Positions 13,897-22,340 of a stretch of DNA of 40,264 nt are shown piece by piece. Both the position numbers and the translations under genes were made by a program. Position 1 is the stretch's first letter, and every line of letters starts with the position of its first letter. The notes below the pieces were generated by a model. That model was not told the origin of the DNA. It made no database searches and worked only from the letters and a program-made list of their open reading frames with translations. This stretch comes from Mycobacterium sp. E3198 (lineage in GTDB: Bacteria; Actinomycetota; Actinomycetes; Mycobacteriales; Mycobacteriaceae), in the NCBI RefSeq assembly GCF_001667015.1, contig NZ_LZIS01000108.1, positions 1 through 40,264 on the forward strand, read 5' to 3'.

Positions 13897-15993
13897 ATGA
13901 CGCGCACGACGCCAGCGGCGGTTCCGACCGGCCACTCCGCCGACCCCGGACCCAGCGACGTCGCGGTCAAGCCGCAGCGACGCAATTTCATCTTCGTGGC
14001 GGTGTTGCTCGGCATGCTGATGGCCGCGCTGGACCAGACGATTGTGGCGACGGCGCTGCCGACCATCGTCGCCAATCTGGGCGGGGCCGGCCATCAGTCC
14101 TGGGTGGTCACCAGCTACCTGCTGGCGTCGACCATCATCACGGCCCTGGTGGGCAAGTTCGGCGACCTGTTCGGGCGCAAGAGGGTGTTCCAGGCGGCGG
14201 TGGTGTTCTTCGTCTCCGGGTCGGTGCTCTGCGGGCTGTCGACGTCGATGGGCATGCTGGTGGCGTCGCGCGCGCTGCAGGGCATCGGCGGCGGCGGGCT
14301 CATGGTCACCGCCATGGCGCTCATCGGCGAGGTGATCCCGCTGCGCGACCGCGGCCGCTACCAGGGCGCGATGGGTGCGGTGTTCGGCGTCACCACCGTG
14401 ATCGGCCCCCTGCTCGGCGGCTACTTCACCGACCACTTCACCTGGCGCTGGGCGTTCTGGATCAACGTCCCGATTTCGGTCGTCGTCTTCTTCGTGGCGG
14501 CCGCCGCCATCCCGGCGCTGGCCGACCGCACCAAACCGGTGATCGACTACACCGGCATCGTGCTCGTCGGCCTGGGCGCCGCCGGCCTGACGCTGGCCAC
14601 CAGCTGGGGTGGAACCACCTACCCGTGGGGGTCGCCCACGATCATCGGGCTGTTCGCCGCCTCCGCCGCCGCGCTGACCGCCTTCGCCTGGGTGGAAAGC
14701 CGCGCCGCCGCGCCGATTCTGCCGACGCGGCTGTTCGGCAGCCCGGTCTTCACGGTGTGCTGCGTGCTGTCCTTCGTTGTCGGGTTCGCGATGCTGGGCG
14801 CGCTGACGTTCCTGCCGACCTACATGCAGTTCGTCGACGGCGTCTCGGCGACCACGTCGGGCCTGCGCACGCTGCCGATGGTGGTGGGGATGCTGACCAC
14901 CTCGATGGGCAGCGGCGCCCTGGTCGGCCGCACGGGCCGATACAAGGTCTTTCCCGTCGCCGGCACCGCGGTGATGGCGGCGGGATTCTTCCTGATGTCG
15001 CGCATGGAGCCGTCGACCTCGGCCCTGCTGCAGTCGCTGTTTCTCGTGATCCTCGGAGCGGGGATCGGGATGTGCATGCAGACCCTGATCCTCATCGTCC
15101 AGAACACCTCCAGTTTCGACGACCTCGGCGTCGCCACGTCGGGGGTGACCTTCTTCCGGACGATCGGAAGTTCTTTCGGCGCGGCGATATTCGGTTCGCT
15201 GTTCACCAACTTCCTGCACGGCCGCATCGGGCCGGCCATGGCCGCCAGCCGCGCGCCGGCCGCCGCCGCCGCGTCGCCCGAGGCCTTGCACCGGCTGCCG
15301 CACGCGGTGGCGGCCCCGATCGTGGCCGCCTACGCCGACTCGCTCACGCGCGTATTCCTCTGGGCGGTGCCGGTCGCGTTGGCCGGGTTTGTGCTGGCGT
15401 TGTTCCTGCGCGAGGTGCCGCTGCGGGGGATCGGCAACCAGCGTGGCGACATCGGCGAGGCGTTCGCCATGCCGACGAGCCAGACGCCCGACGAGATGCT
15501 GGAAACCGCGATCGGCCGGCTGCTGCGGGGGGCTCCCGGCATGCGGCTGCGCAGCATCGCCATGCGACCCGACTGCCGGCTCGACGTGGCCGGGCTGTGG
15601 GGCGTCCTGCGCATCAACCGCTACCGGCAGATGTACGGCGCGGCGCGGATCACCGACATGGGCGACTATTTGCAGATCCCCTTCGAGGTGCTCGAGCCCA
15701 CCTTCGCGCGCCTCGTGGCCACCGGCTACGTCCGGCTCGACGGCGACGAAATGTGGCTGACCCCCGCGGGGGCACAGCAGGTCGATTACGTGCAGTCGCT
15801 GCTGCTGGCCTGGCTGGTGGACAAGCTGGAGCGCTCGCCGGGCTTCGAGGGCCGGCCCGACCGGCGACAGGTCCGGGCCGCGCTCGAACGCGTCGCGCAT
15901 CGGGTTCTGGCCCAACGCGATTGGCCTGACGAGCAGCCGACGATGGCCATCACGACGTCGAATCCGGGGGTGGGGCGTACCATCTCGCCATGA
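13897..15993 (+). CDS. DHA2-type 14-TM MFS exporter with C-terminal cytosolic domain (Rv1877-like)
   Basis: A 698-residue drug:H+ antiporter of the EmrB/QacA class. About 14 hydrophobic segments span residues 28-505, with the MFS motif A GKFGDLFGRKRVFQ between TM2 and TM3, LDQTIVATALPTI in TM1 and the antiporter motif GPLLGGYFTDHFTWRW. After residue ~510 a non-membrane tail of about 180 residues follows (EMLETAIGRLLRG..., CRLDVAGLWGVLRINRY..., LEPTFARLVATGYVRLDGDE), which has the look of winged-helix DNA-binding or MarR-like segments. The protein matches Rv1877 in position. Its TGA overlaps the next gene's ATG (ATGA). Confidence 0.92.
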   Translation: MTRTTPAAVPTGHSADPGPSDVAVKPQRRNFIFVAVLLGMLMAALDQTIVATALPTIVANLGGAGHQSWVVTSYLLASTIITALVGKFGDLFGRKRVFQAAVVFFVSGSVLCGLSTSMGMLVASRALQGIGGGGLMVTAMALIGEVIPLRDRGRYQGAMGAVFGVTTVIGPLLGGYFTDHFTWRWAFWINVPISVVVFFVAAAAIPALADRTKPVIDYTGIVLVGLGAAGLTLATSWGGTTYPWGSPTIIGLFAASAAALTAFAWVESRAAAPILPTRLFGSPVFTVCCVLSFVVGFAMLGALTFLPTYMQFVDGVSATTSGLRTLPMVVGMLTTSMGSGALVGRTGRYKVFPVAGTAVMAAGFFLMSRMEPSTSALLQSLFLVILGAGIGMCMQTLILIVQNTSSFDDLGVATSGVTFFRTIGSSFGAAIFGSLFTNFLHGRIGPAMAASRAPAAAAASPEALHRLPHAVAAPIVAAYADSLTRVFLWAVPVALAGFVLALFLREVPLRGIGNQRGDIGEAFAMPTSQTPDEMLETAIGRLLRGAPGMRLRSIAMRPDCRLDVAGLWGVLRINRYRQMYGAARITDMGDYLQIPFEVLEPTFARLVATGYVRLDGDEMWLTPAGAQQVDYVQSLLLAWLVDKLERSPGFEGRPDRRQVRAALERVAHRVLAQRDWPDEQPTMAITTSNPGVGRTISP

Positions 15994-16484
15994 GCCGAAT
16001 CGGAACGTTCGCTGACGACGACATCTACAGCTGGGCCGCGAAGTCGCCTGACCTCGGCGGCGCGATCGCCAACTTCAGCCAGGCGGTCTACACCAAGAAC
16101 CGCCTGCCCATGCGCACCCGCGAGCTGGCCCGGGCGGTCATCGCCCACGACAACGAATGCACCGTGTGCATGAACACCCGCGACGCCGACGGGCCCGCCG
16201 CGGGCGTCGACGAAGAGCTCTACGAGCACGCGCTCGAGTGGCGTACCTGGCCGGGGTACAGCGAGCAGGAGCGCCTGGCCGCCGAGTTCGCGCACCGGTT
16301 CGGCACCGAGCACACCAAGCTGCGCGACGACGAAGACTTCTGGAGCCGGTGCAACGAGCATTTCTCCGAGGAGCTGCTGGCCGACCTCGCGATGTCGTGC
16401 GCCCTGTGGGTCGGCATGGGCCGCATGCTCAGGACCCTCGACATCGGCCAGTCCTGCAAGCTCACGCTGCCCAGCCGCGCCTGA
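15990..16484 (+). CDS. Carboxymuconolactone decarboxylase/AhpD-like protein
   Basis: A 164-residue all-helical CMD-family protein with a CxxC redox motif, Cys57-Cys60 (NECTVCMNTRDADG), followed by DEELYEHALEWR and AAEFAHRFGTEH. Members act as peroxidase-linked disulfide proteins or as decarboxylases; the CxxC favours a thiol redox role. It overlaps the exporter stop by four bases, so the two are translationally coupled, and it is followed 36 bp later by the conserved hairpin element. Confidence 0.8.
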   Translation: MSRIGTFADDDIYSWAAKSPDLGGAIANFSQAVYTKNRLPMRTRELARAVIAHDNECTVCMNTRDADGPAAGVDEELYEHALEWRTWPGYSEQERLAAEFAHRFGTEHTKLRDDEDFWSRCNEHFSEELLADLAMSCALWVGMGRMLRTLDIGQSCKLTLPSRA

Positions 16485-16520
16485 CCCGCCGCGCCCGCAA
16501 GACCACATCGCCATTAGGCC

Positions 16521-16579
16521 GCGACACATAAACGTCTGCGACGACACGCCGAAAAACGTCGCAGCCCTTTATATTTCGC
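16521..16579 (+). repeat. Intergenic hairpin repeat, copy 1
   Basis: A nested palindrome. The outer arms are GCGACACATAAA (16521-16532) and TTTATATTTCGC (16568-16579), 10 of 12 paired. The inner arms, CTGCGACG (16536-16543) and CGTCGCAG (16557-16564), pair perfectly, and the loop starts ACACGCCG. A second copy lies at 32582-32638. Both sit just downstream of a plus-strand gene. It may act as a terminator or mRNA 3' structure. Confidence 0.7.
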
Positions 16580-16595
16580 GGGCACGGAGAACAAC

Positions 16596-17477
16596 GTGAA
16601 GATTCGCTTCGGCGTCGGGCTGGGCGCCGATACGGCGCCGGATCGGCTGGCCGGCATCGTCGACCACCTGGAGAGCAGCGGCGTGGACTCGCTGTGGTTC
16701 TCCGAACTCGTGTACTCCCCGGCGGTCGACCCGATGGTCGGCATGGCCTACACGCTGGCCCGGACGACCCGGTTGAAGGCGGGCACGTCGGTGACCGTGC
16801 TGCCCGGGCGGCATCCGGTGCTGGTGGCCAAACAGCTGGCCTCGCTGGCGGCCCTCGCGCCCAAGCGGGTGTTGCCGGTCTTCGGTCTGCGCCCGGCCAT
16901 TCCGGCCGAGCGTGAGGTGTTCGTCGTCCCCGCCGGAGAGCGCGCCGCGGTGTTCGACGAGTCCCTGCGCGTGCTGCGCTCGGCGCTGGTCGACGACGCG
17001 GCCACCCACCACGGCCGCTTCTTCACCGTCAGCGGGGCCGCGGTCGCCCCGCGGCCGGCGCCGCCGCTCGACATCTGGCTGGGCGGCTCGGCGCCCGCGG
17101 CGTTTCGTCGCATCGGGGCACTCGCCGACGGCTGGCTGGGCAGTTTCCTCACCGCGGCCGAGGCGCGCGCGGGGCGCGAGGCGATCGAACGGGCCGCGGC
17201 GCAGGCCGGCCGGCGCATCGAGGCCGATCACTTCGGCATTTCGCTGGCCGTCGCCGACGGCGAGTTGCCCGCGGAGCTCGTAGCGGCGGTCCGGCGCCGG
17301 CGCCCGGAGGTCGACCCCGGCGCGCTGATCGCCGCGGGCTGGGATCGGTTGCACCGGCAACTCGACGCCTACATCGACGCCGGGCTGACGAAGTTCGTCA
17401 TCCGGCCCGCGGGTAAGCAGCCGCTCGACGCCTTCATCGAGCGGTTCGTCGCCGAGCTAATCGCCCGCCAGAACTGA
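16596..17477 (+). CDS. LLM-class F420-dependent oxidoreductase
   Basis: A 293-residue luciferase-like (beta/alpha)8 protein starting at GTG with GGAG eight bases upstream. Family features: MKIRFGVGLGADTAP at strand 1, ESSGVDSLWFSELVY, the KAGTSVTVLPGRHPVLVAKQ segment that lines the cofactor site, and PPLDIWLGGSAPAAFRRIG with ADGWLGSF. Mycobacterial members of this subgroup use F420 rather than FMN. Substrate unknown. It precedes glnA3 by 22 bp on the same strand and may share its transcript. Confidence 0.85.
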   Translation: MKIRFGVGLGADTAPDRLAGIVDHLESSGVDSLWFSELVYSPAVDPMVGMAYTLARTTRLKAGTSVTVLPGRHPVLVAKQLASLAALAPKRVLPVFGLRPAIPAEREVFVVPAGERAAVFDESLRVLRSALVDDAATHHGRFFTVSGAAVAPRPAPPLDIWLGGSAPAAFRRIGALADGWLGSFLTAAEARAGREAIERAAAQAGRRIEADHFGISLAVADGELPAELVAAVRRRRPEVDPGALIAAGWDRLHRQLDAYIDAGLTKFVIRPAGKQPLDAFIERFVAELIARQN

Positions 17478-17499
17478 TCGAGTTGCCACAATGGCAGCC

Positions 17500-18852
17500 A
17501 TGACCGCCACCCCCCTCGCCGCCGCCGCGATCGCGCAACTCGAGGCCGAAGGCGTCGACACGGTGATCGGCACCGTCGTGAACGCCGCCGGGCTCACCCA
17601 AGCCAAGACGGTCCCCATCCGCAAGACCAACACGTTCGCCGACCCCGGCCTGGGGGCCAGCCCGTCGTGGCATGCCTTCGCCATCGACCAGAGCGGCATC
17701 GCGTTCACCGACGACGTCGGGGTGGTCGGCGACCAGCGCCTGCGCCTCGACCTGGCGGCGTTGCGGATGATCGGCGACGGGCTGGCCTGGGCGCCCGCCT
17801 CGTTCTTCGAGCAGGACGGCACCCCCGTCGCGGCGTGCGGCCGGGGAACGCTGGGCCGAATCGAGGCCGCCCTCGCCGAAGCCGGCCTCGAGGCGGCGAT
17901 CGGCCACGAAATCGAATTCCTTCTCGTCGACCCCGACGGCGGCCGGCTGCCGGCCGTGCTGTGGGCGCAGTACGGCCTGGCGGGCGTGCTGGAACACGAG
18001 GCGTTCGTGCGCGACGTCAACGCCGCGGCCACGGCGGCGGGCGTCGGGATCGAGCAATTCCATCCCGAGTACGGCGCCAACCAGTTCGAGATCTCGTTGT
18101 CGCCGCTGCCGCCGGTGGCCGCCGCCGACCAGCTCGCCCTGACCCGGCTCATCATCGGACGCGCCGCCCGCCGCCACGGGCTGCGCGTCAGCCTGTCACC
18201 GGCGCCGTTCGCGGGCAGCGTGGGATCCGGTGCGCATCAGCACTTTTCGCTCACGAAGGCAGAGGGACCGCTGTTCTCCGGCGGAACGGGCACCGCGGGC
18301 ATGACCCCCGAGGGGGAGAGCGCCGTCGCCGGGGTCATCAGCGGGCTCCCGCAAGCCCAGGGCATCCTGTGCGGTTCGATCGTGTCCGGCCTGCGGATGC
18401 GGCCCGGCAACTGGGCCGGGGCATACGCATGCTGGGGCACCGAGAACCGCGAGGCGGCGGTGCGATTCGTCAAAGGCGGCCCCGGCACCCCGCGCGGGGC
18501 CAACGTCGAAGTCAAGATCGTCGACCCGTCGGCCAACCCCTACCTCGCGTCGGCGGCCATTCTCGGCCTCGCGCTGGACGGGATCAAGCGCCAGGCGGCG
18601 CTCCCCCCGGAGATCAAGGTGGATCCGGCCAAGCTCTCGGATGCGGATCGCGACGGCGCGGGCATCGTGCTGCTGCCGGACTCCCAGTCGGAAGCCATTG
18701 CCGCCCTTGATGCTTCGGCGCTGCTGCGTGGCATCGTGGGCGACGCAGCGGTCGACATGGCGGTCGCCGTCCGCCGCCTCGAGCAGGACCGCTACGGCGA
18801 CCTCGATCCGGAGCACCTGGCGGACAAGTTCCGCATGGCCTGGAGCCTGTGA
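17500..18852 (+). CDS. glnA3: Glutamine synthetase-like GlnA3 (gamma-glutamylpolyamine synthetase type)
   Basis: A 450-residue GS-I fold protein, the same length as M. tuberculosis GlnA3 (Rv1878). The metal- and ATP-binding motifs are recognisable: GHEIEFLLVD, EQFHPEYGANQFEISL, GSGAHQHFSL and the C-terminal NVEVKIVDPSANPYLASA. GlnA3 does not make glutamine efficiently; in Streptomyces and M. tuberculosis it ligates glutamate to polyamines such as spermine. The ATG at 17500 is chosen from the M. tuberculosis N-terminus (MTATPLAAAAI); an ATG three codons upstream is possible. The stop overlaps the start of the amidohydrolase (GTGA). Confidence 0.93.
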   Translation: MTATPLAAAAIAQLEAEGVDTVIGTVVNAAGLTQAKTVPIRKTNTFADPGLGASPSWHAFAIDQSGIAFTDDVGVVGDQRLRLDLAALRMIGDGLAWAPASFFEQDGTPVAACGRGTLGRIEAALAEAGLEAAIGHEIEFLLVDPDGGRLPAVLWAQYGLAGVLEHEAFVRDVNAAATAAGVGIEQFHPEYGANQFEISLSPLPPVAAADQLALTRLIIGRAARRHGLRVSLSPAPFAGSVGSGAHQHFSLTKAEGPLFSGGTGTAGMTPEGESAVAGVISGLPQAQGILCGSIVSGLRMRPGNWAGAYACWGTENREAAVRFVKGGPGTPRGANVEVKIVDPSANPYLASAAILGLALDGIKRQAALPPEIKVDPAKLSDADRDGAGIVLLPDSQSEAIAALDASALLRGIVGDAAVDMAVAVRRLEQDRYGDLDPEHLADKFRMAWSL

Positions 18853-19964
18853 CGGGCTTCGCGATGGTCTCCGCCCTGGCGCAACACATCGACGAGGTCG
18901 CCCTGATCGACCAGCACGCGCACGGATGCTGGGTGACGGCGGGGGACCGGCCGCGGTTCGAGAACGCCCTCAACGAGGCCAATACCGATCCGCTGGTGGA
19001 CACGGGCTTCGACTCCCAGCTCGGTTTCGCCGTGCGCGCCCATTGCGCGCCGCTGTTGGACCTGCCCGAACACGTTGAGCCGCAAGCCTACTGGGAACGG
19101 CGTCGGCAACTCGACGAGCCCGAGCTGGCGCGCCTGTTCCTGCCCGCCGCCAAGGTGAGCGACTGGCTGATCGACACCGGGATCGGCGCCGATACGGCCG
19201 GCACCGCCGAGATGGCCGATTGGTCCGGCAACCGCGCCCACGAGGTGGTCCGGCTCGAGCAGGTCGCCGAGCAGGCCGCGGCGGCGCCGGGTGACTACGC
19301 CTCGGCGTTCGAGGAGATCCTGCACCGGCGCGCGGCCACGGCCGTCGGCACCAAGTCCATCCTGGCCTACCGCGGTGGGTTCGACGGGGACCTGAGCGAG
19401 CCGTCGCCCGCGCAGGTGGCCGAGTCCGCCGGGCGGTGGCGCGACGGCGGCGGCACCCGACTGCGGGACCGGGTGCTGTTGCGTTTCGGGCTGCATCAGG
19501 CGCTGCGCCTCGGCAAGCCGCTGCAATTCCACGTCGGCTTCGGCGACCGGGACTGCGATCTGCGCAAGGCCAATCCGCTTTTGCTGCTCGACTTTTTGCG
19601 GCGCTCCGGCGAGACGCCGATCGTGCTGCTGCACTGCTACCCCTACGAGCGCGAGGCCGGATACCTCGCGCAGGCCTTCAACAACGTCTACCTCGACGGC
19701 GGGTTGAGCGTGAACTACTTGGGAGCGCGCGCCCCGGCGTTCATCGCCCGCCTGCTGGAGATGGCGCCGTTCCGCCGGATCCTGTACTCGTCGGACGGGT
19801 ACGGCCCGGCGGAACTGCACTTTCTCGGTGCGGCCCTGTGGCGCAAGGGGATTCGCCGCGTGCTGGGCGAATTCGTTGCCGACGGGGACTGGAGCGAGCC
19901 CGACGCCATCCGGGTGGTCGACCTGATCGCCCACCAGAACGCGGCCCGCATCTACGGCGTTTGA
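18849..19964 (+). CDS. Amidohydrolase-family protein (Rv1879-like)
   Basis: A 371-residue TIM-barrel metal-dependent hydrolase starting at GTG inside the glnA3 stop. Metal-site motifs: DQHAHG (His23, His25) after strand 1, a Lys in GTKSILAYRG, LQFHVGFGD, IVLLHCYPYE and YSSDGYGP, the Asp expected at strand 8. Its coupling to glnA3 matches other actinobacteria, where the pair is proposed to handle gamma-glutamylated amines; the hydrolase would then cleave an amide or isopeptide bond. That pathway assignment is an inference from context. Confidence 0.88.
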   Translation: MTGFAMVSALAQHIDEVALIDQHAHGCWVTAGDRPRFENALNEANTDPLVDTGFDSQLGFAVRAHCAPLLDLPEHVEPQAYWERRRQLDEPELARLFLPAAKVSDWLIDTGIGADTAGTAEMADWSGNRAHEVVRLEQVAEQAAAAPGDYASAFEEILHRRAATAVGTKSILAYRGGFDGDLSEPSPAQVAESAGRWRDGGGTRLRDRVLLRFGLHQALRLGKPLQFHVGFGDRDCDLRKANPLLLLDFLRRSGETPIVLLHCYPYEREAGYLAQAFNNVYLDGGLSVNYLGARAPAFIARLLEMAPFRRILYSSDGYGPAELHFLGAALWRKGIRRVLGEFVADGDWSEPDAIRVVDLIAHQNAARIYGV

Positions 19965-19995
19965 CTGCCGGCGGCACCGGGGTATACCCGCGGTT

Positions 19996-20838
19996 ATGCC
20001 GAGCCTTGGGGGCGTTTTGGGGTGGGCCCGCGAACAAGTCGTGTCGCGGGTCCCCAAAGCCGACCTCGATCAGCGCGATCCGGACTACATCCGCGACCAG
20101 CTGCCGGGCACCTGGTTGCTGGCGTCGCTGTACTTCCGCGCGGACGTGCGGGGCCTGGACAGGATTCCGCCGGAAGGGCCGGTGCTGCTGGTCGGCAACC
20201 ACAGCGGCGGCAACGTGCCACCGGACACGTTCGTCTTCACGCTCGCGTTCTGCTCCTACTTCGGCGTCGAGCGGCCCTTCTACCAACTCGCCCACAACCT
20301 CGTCGTCTCCGCGCCGCCGCTGGGCTGGCTGCGCAAATTCGGCACCGTCGCCGCCAACCCCGAGAACGCGCGGCTGGCATTGGAGTCCGGGGCGGCGCTG
20401 CTCGTGTACCCCGGGGGTGACTACGAGGTCTTCCGCCCGTCGTGGGAACGCCACAAGGTCGACTTCGGCGGGCGCATGGGCTATGTGCGGCTGGCCCGCG
20501 AGACCGGCGTGCCGATCGTCCCCGTCGCCAGCGTCGGCGGCCAGGAGAGCGCGCTGTTCCTCAACCGCGGGCAGTGGCTGGCCAAGCTGCTGATGGCGGA
20601 CAAGCTGTTGCGGCTCAAGAGCATTCCGATATCGCTGGCGCTGCCGTGGGGCATCAACGTCAGCGACCTGGCCGGGCACATCCCGCTGCCGACGAAGATC
20701 GTCATCGAGGTGCAGGAACCGATCGACGCCGACGGCTCGGATCTTGAGGACCAGGCCGTGCACGACAAGGTGATGGCCAGCCTGCAGGGCGGCGTCGATC
20801 GCCTGGCCGCCGAACGCCGATTCCCGGTGATCGGCTGA
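19996..20838 (+). CDS. PlsC/DGAT-like lysophospholipid acyltransferase family protein
   Basis: A 280-residue acyltransferase of the glycerophosphate acyltransferase fold. Block I reads NHSGGNVPPD (His69 to Asp77), which is HX7D instead of the canonical HX4D, as far as the sequence can be aligned. Later blocks are VYPGGDYEVFRPSWER and GVPIVPVASVGG. This subgroup is widespread in mycobacteria, where it is thought to acylate lipid or sterol-like acceptors. It follows the amidohydrolase by 31 bp and its TGA overlaps the next ATG (TGATG). Confidence 0.82.
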   Translation: MPSLGGVLGWAREQVVSRVPKADLDQRDPDYIRDQLPGTWLLASLYFRADVRGLDRIPPEGPVLLVGNHSGGNVPPDTFVFTLAFCSYFGVERPFYQLAHNLVVSAPPLGWLRKFGTVAANPENARLALESGAALLVYPGGDYEVFRPSWERHKVDFGGRMGYVRLARETGVPIVPVASVGGQESALFLNRGQWLAKLLMADKLLRLKSIPISLALPWGINVSDLAGHIPLPTKIVIEVQEPIDADGSDLEDQAVHDKVMASLQGGVDRLAAERRFPVIG

Positions 20839-21272
20839 TGCGCGTCGAGCGCCGCTGCGTGATCAACGCCGACCGCGACGCGGTCTGGAAGATCGTCAGC
20901 GATCCCGACTGCTACCCGTCGTTCATGACGAGCCTCGAGCGTTGGGAGCCCTCGAACGACCAACCCGCCGGCGTCGGCGCGCGCTACACCGTGCACTGGA
21001 AGATCGGTTCGGTGCCGGTCGGCGGCCTGATCGAGGTGGTCGAGTTCGACGACCGGCGCGACCTCGCTTGGGTGGGCATCACCGGGGTCAACCTGCGCGG
21101 ACGGATCCGGTTGCGCGACGCCGCCGACGGCAAGACCAAAGTGACGTTCCGGCTGTCGTACCAGGCGCCCGGCGGCTTGATCGCCTACATCGCCGACCGC
21201 ATCGCGGTGCGTCAGGTGGGCCGCAACCTCTCGCAGACCCTGAAGTGCCTCAAGGCGTTGGCCGAGTCCTAG
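20838..21272 (+). CDS. SRPBCC (polyketide cyclase/START-like) protein
   Basis: A 144-residue helix-grip protein: MRVERRCVINADRDAVWKIV, then DCYPSFMTSLERWEPS, the strand VGARYTVHWKIGSVPVGG, and a C-terminal amphipathic helix. These domains bind hydrophobic ligands in a central cavity. Overlap with the acyltransferase gene by one base indicates coupled translation, and the pair may act on the same lipid. Ligand unknown. Confidence 0.83.
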   Translation: MRVERRCVINADRDAVWKIVSDPDCYPSFMTSLERWEPSNDQPAGVGARYTVHWKIGSVPVGGLIEVVEFDDRRDLAWVGITGVNLRGRIRLRDAADGKTKVTFRLSYQAPGGLIAYIADRIAVRQVGRNLSQTLKCLKALAES

Positions 21273-21410
21273 CCCGGCCCGAACGGCCCGCGAGGGTGCG
21301 CAGAATGCCGGCGGTAGCGGCGTGTCGCCGGACAAACACGCACGCTCGCCACCGGGTGGAGCCTCTCGTTCCTAGGTCTACCCTCGAGGAGTACGAGGGA
21401 AAGGCACGCG

Positions 21411-21947
21411 ATGCTCGCAGCGTTCGGATTCGAAGCCCTAGGCGTCGTCGTCGGCGACATGTACTTCGTCGACCCGGCCCCACTGGCCGGTCAGGAGACC
21501 CCGGAGCGCGGGGTCAGACTGGAACTCCGGCTCATCGACCGGGCCGCGCCGCAGGGCTCGATCTACGCCGGCATCCCGATCGCCTTCGCCCGCCCGGTCT
21601 GGCGGGTCGACCTGTTCGGATCGACCGAGAGCCCGCCCGGAACGTTGGACAGGGCCCATCACCACCCCCGCTTCACCGATTGGGAACCCGGACGCCGGCA
21701 GTTCGTCCCCGAACTGTCCGCCGACCCGCTGGCCTGGCTGGCCGATCAGTTGGCGGACCCGGCGGCCGTGCTGGAGCGGGCGGGCGTGGCCGCGGACGAG
21801 TTCACCCAAGCCGACGTGTCGGGGCTCGCGGCGGCGGCCCCGGAGATCGTCGCGGTCGTCAAACGCATGCTGGAGGGCGTGCGGGACGGGCAACTGGCCC
21901 CGGCCCCCGCCGAGGCGGTGGCCGCCGCGCGCACCGGTTGGCTCTGA
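21411..21947 (+). CDS. Conserved hypothetical protein
   Basis: A 178-residue soluble protein not recognised as a characterised family. Visible features are an N-terminal VRLELRLIDRAAPQGSIYAG, an aromatic/His-rich segment VWRVDLFGS...HHHPRFTDWEPGR, then DPLAWLADQLADP and an Ala-rich helical C-terminus. AAAGG lies seven bases before the ATG. The preceding 138 bp contain no gene I can support. Codon use is typical of the neighbourhood. Confidence 0.7.
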   Translation: MLAAFGFEALGVVVGDMYFVDPAPLAGQETPERGVRLELRLIDRAAPQGSIYAGIPIAFARPVWRVDLFGSTESPPGTLDRAHHHPRFTDWEPGRRQFVPELSADPLAWLADQLADPAAVLERAGVAADEFTQADVSGLAAAAPEIVAVVKRMLEGVRDGQLAPAPAEAVAAARTGWL

Positions 21948-22034
21948 GCCGGCGGGTGTTTTTCGGGAATATTGCCGGCGTCGCGGCACTTGTTACATGT
22001 GTCTAATAGCCGTGACCGTTCCGAAGGCTCCGCC

Positions 22035-22223
22035 ATGTCGCACCTCCTGTCCAAGTCCCGCTCACTGCCCGCGACCCCGGCGCGCGATGGCGCGCCGACC
22101 GCGTTATCTCGCCACCGCTGGCGTATTCACCGGGGCCCGTCCGCGCCGCGCCGGCTTTACCCGCTGCATGAGGCCAGCTATCTCGAGGCGGAGCTGATGT
22201 CCCGCCTCATGCAGCACCTCTGA
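22035..22223 (+). CDS. Small basic protein (62 aa), hypothetical
   Basis: An ATG at 22035 with GAAGG upstream opens a 62-codon frame ending at 22223. The N-terminus is basic and Ser/Pro-rich and the C-terminus is a Leu/Met-rich amphipathic stretch, LHEASYLEAELMSRLMQHL. Third positions are mostly G or C, as in neighbouring genes. It ends exactly where the duplicated SnoaL gene fragment begins. No homologue is recognised and it could be spurious. Confidence 0.4.
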   Translation: MSHLLSKSRSLPATPARDGAPTALSRHRWRIHRGPSAPRRLYPLHEASYLEAELMSRLMQHL

Positions 22224-22340
22224 GTCAGACCAGGCTTGACGCGTCGAACACCCAGCTGCTGGTGTCTGCAGTTGCGAGGTTCTCGAAGTGGTTCGGCGGC
22301 GCGAAGCCGACGAGACTGTTCATATCGCAATAGTCTTTCC
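22224..22340 (-). pseudogene. 3'-end remnant of a SnoaL-like gene (partial duplicate of 24160-24618)
   Basis: The minus strand encodes KDYCDMNSLVGFAPPNHF, then ENLATADTSSWVFDASSLV and a stop, matching the last 36 codons of the complete gene at 24160-24618 (KDYWDMNSLVSFAPPNHF...). By hand alignment about 100 of 114 DNA positions are identical, with one 3-base insertion. Homology stops abruptly at 22340; the upstream part of the gene is missing. It is a broken copy with no start codon of its own. Confidence 0.85.
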
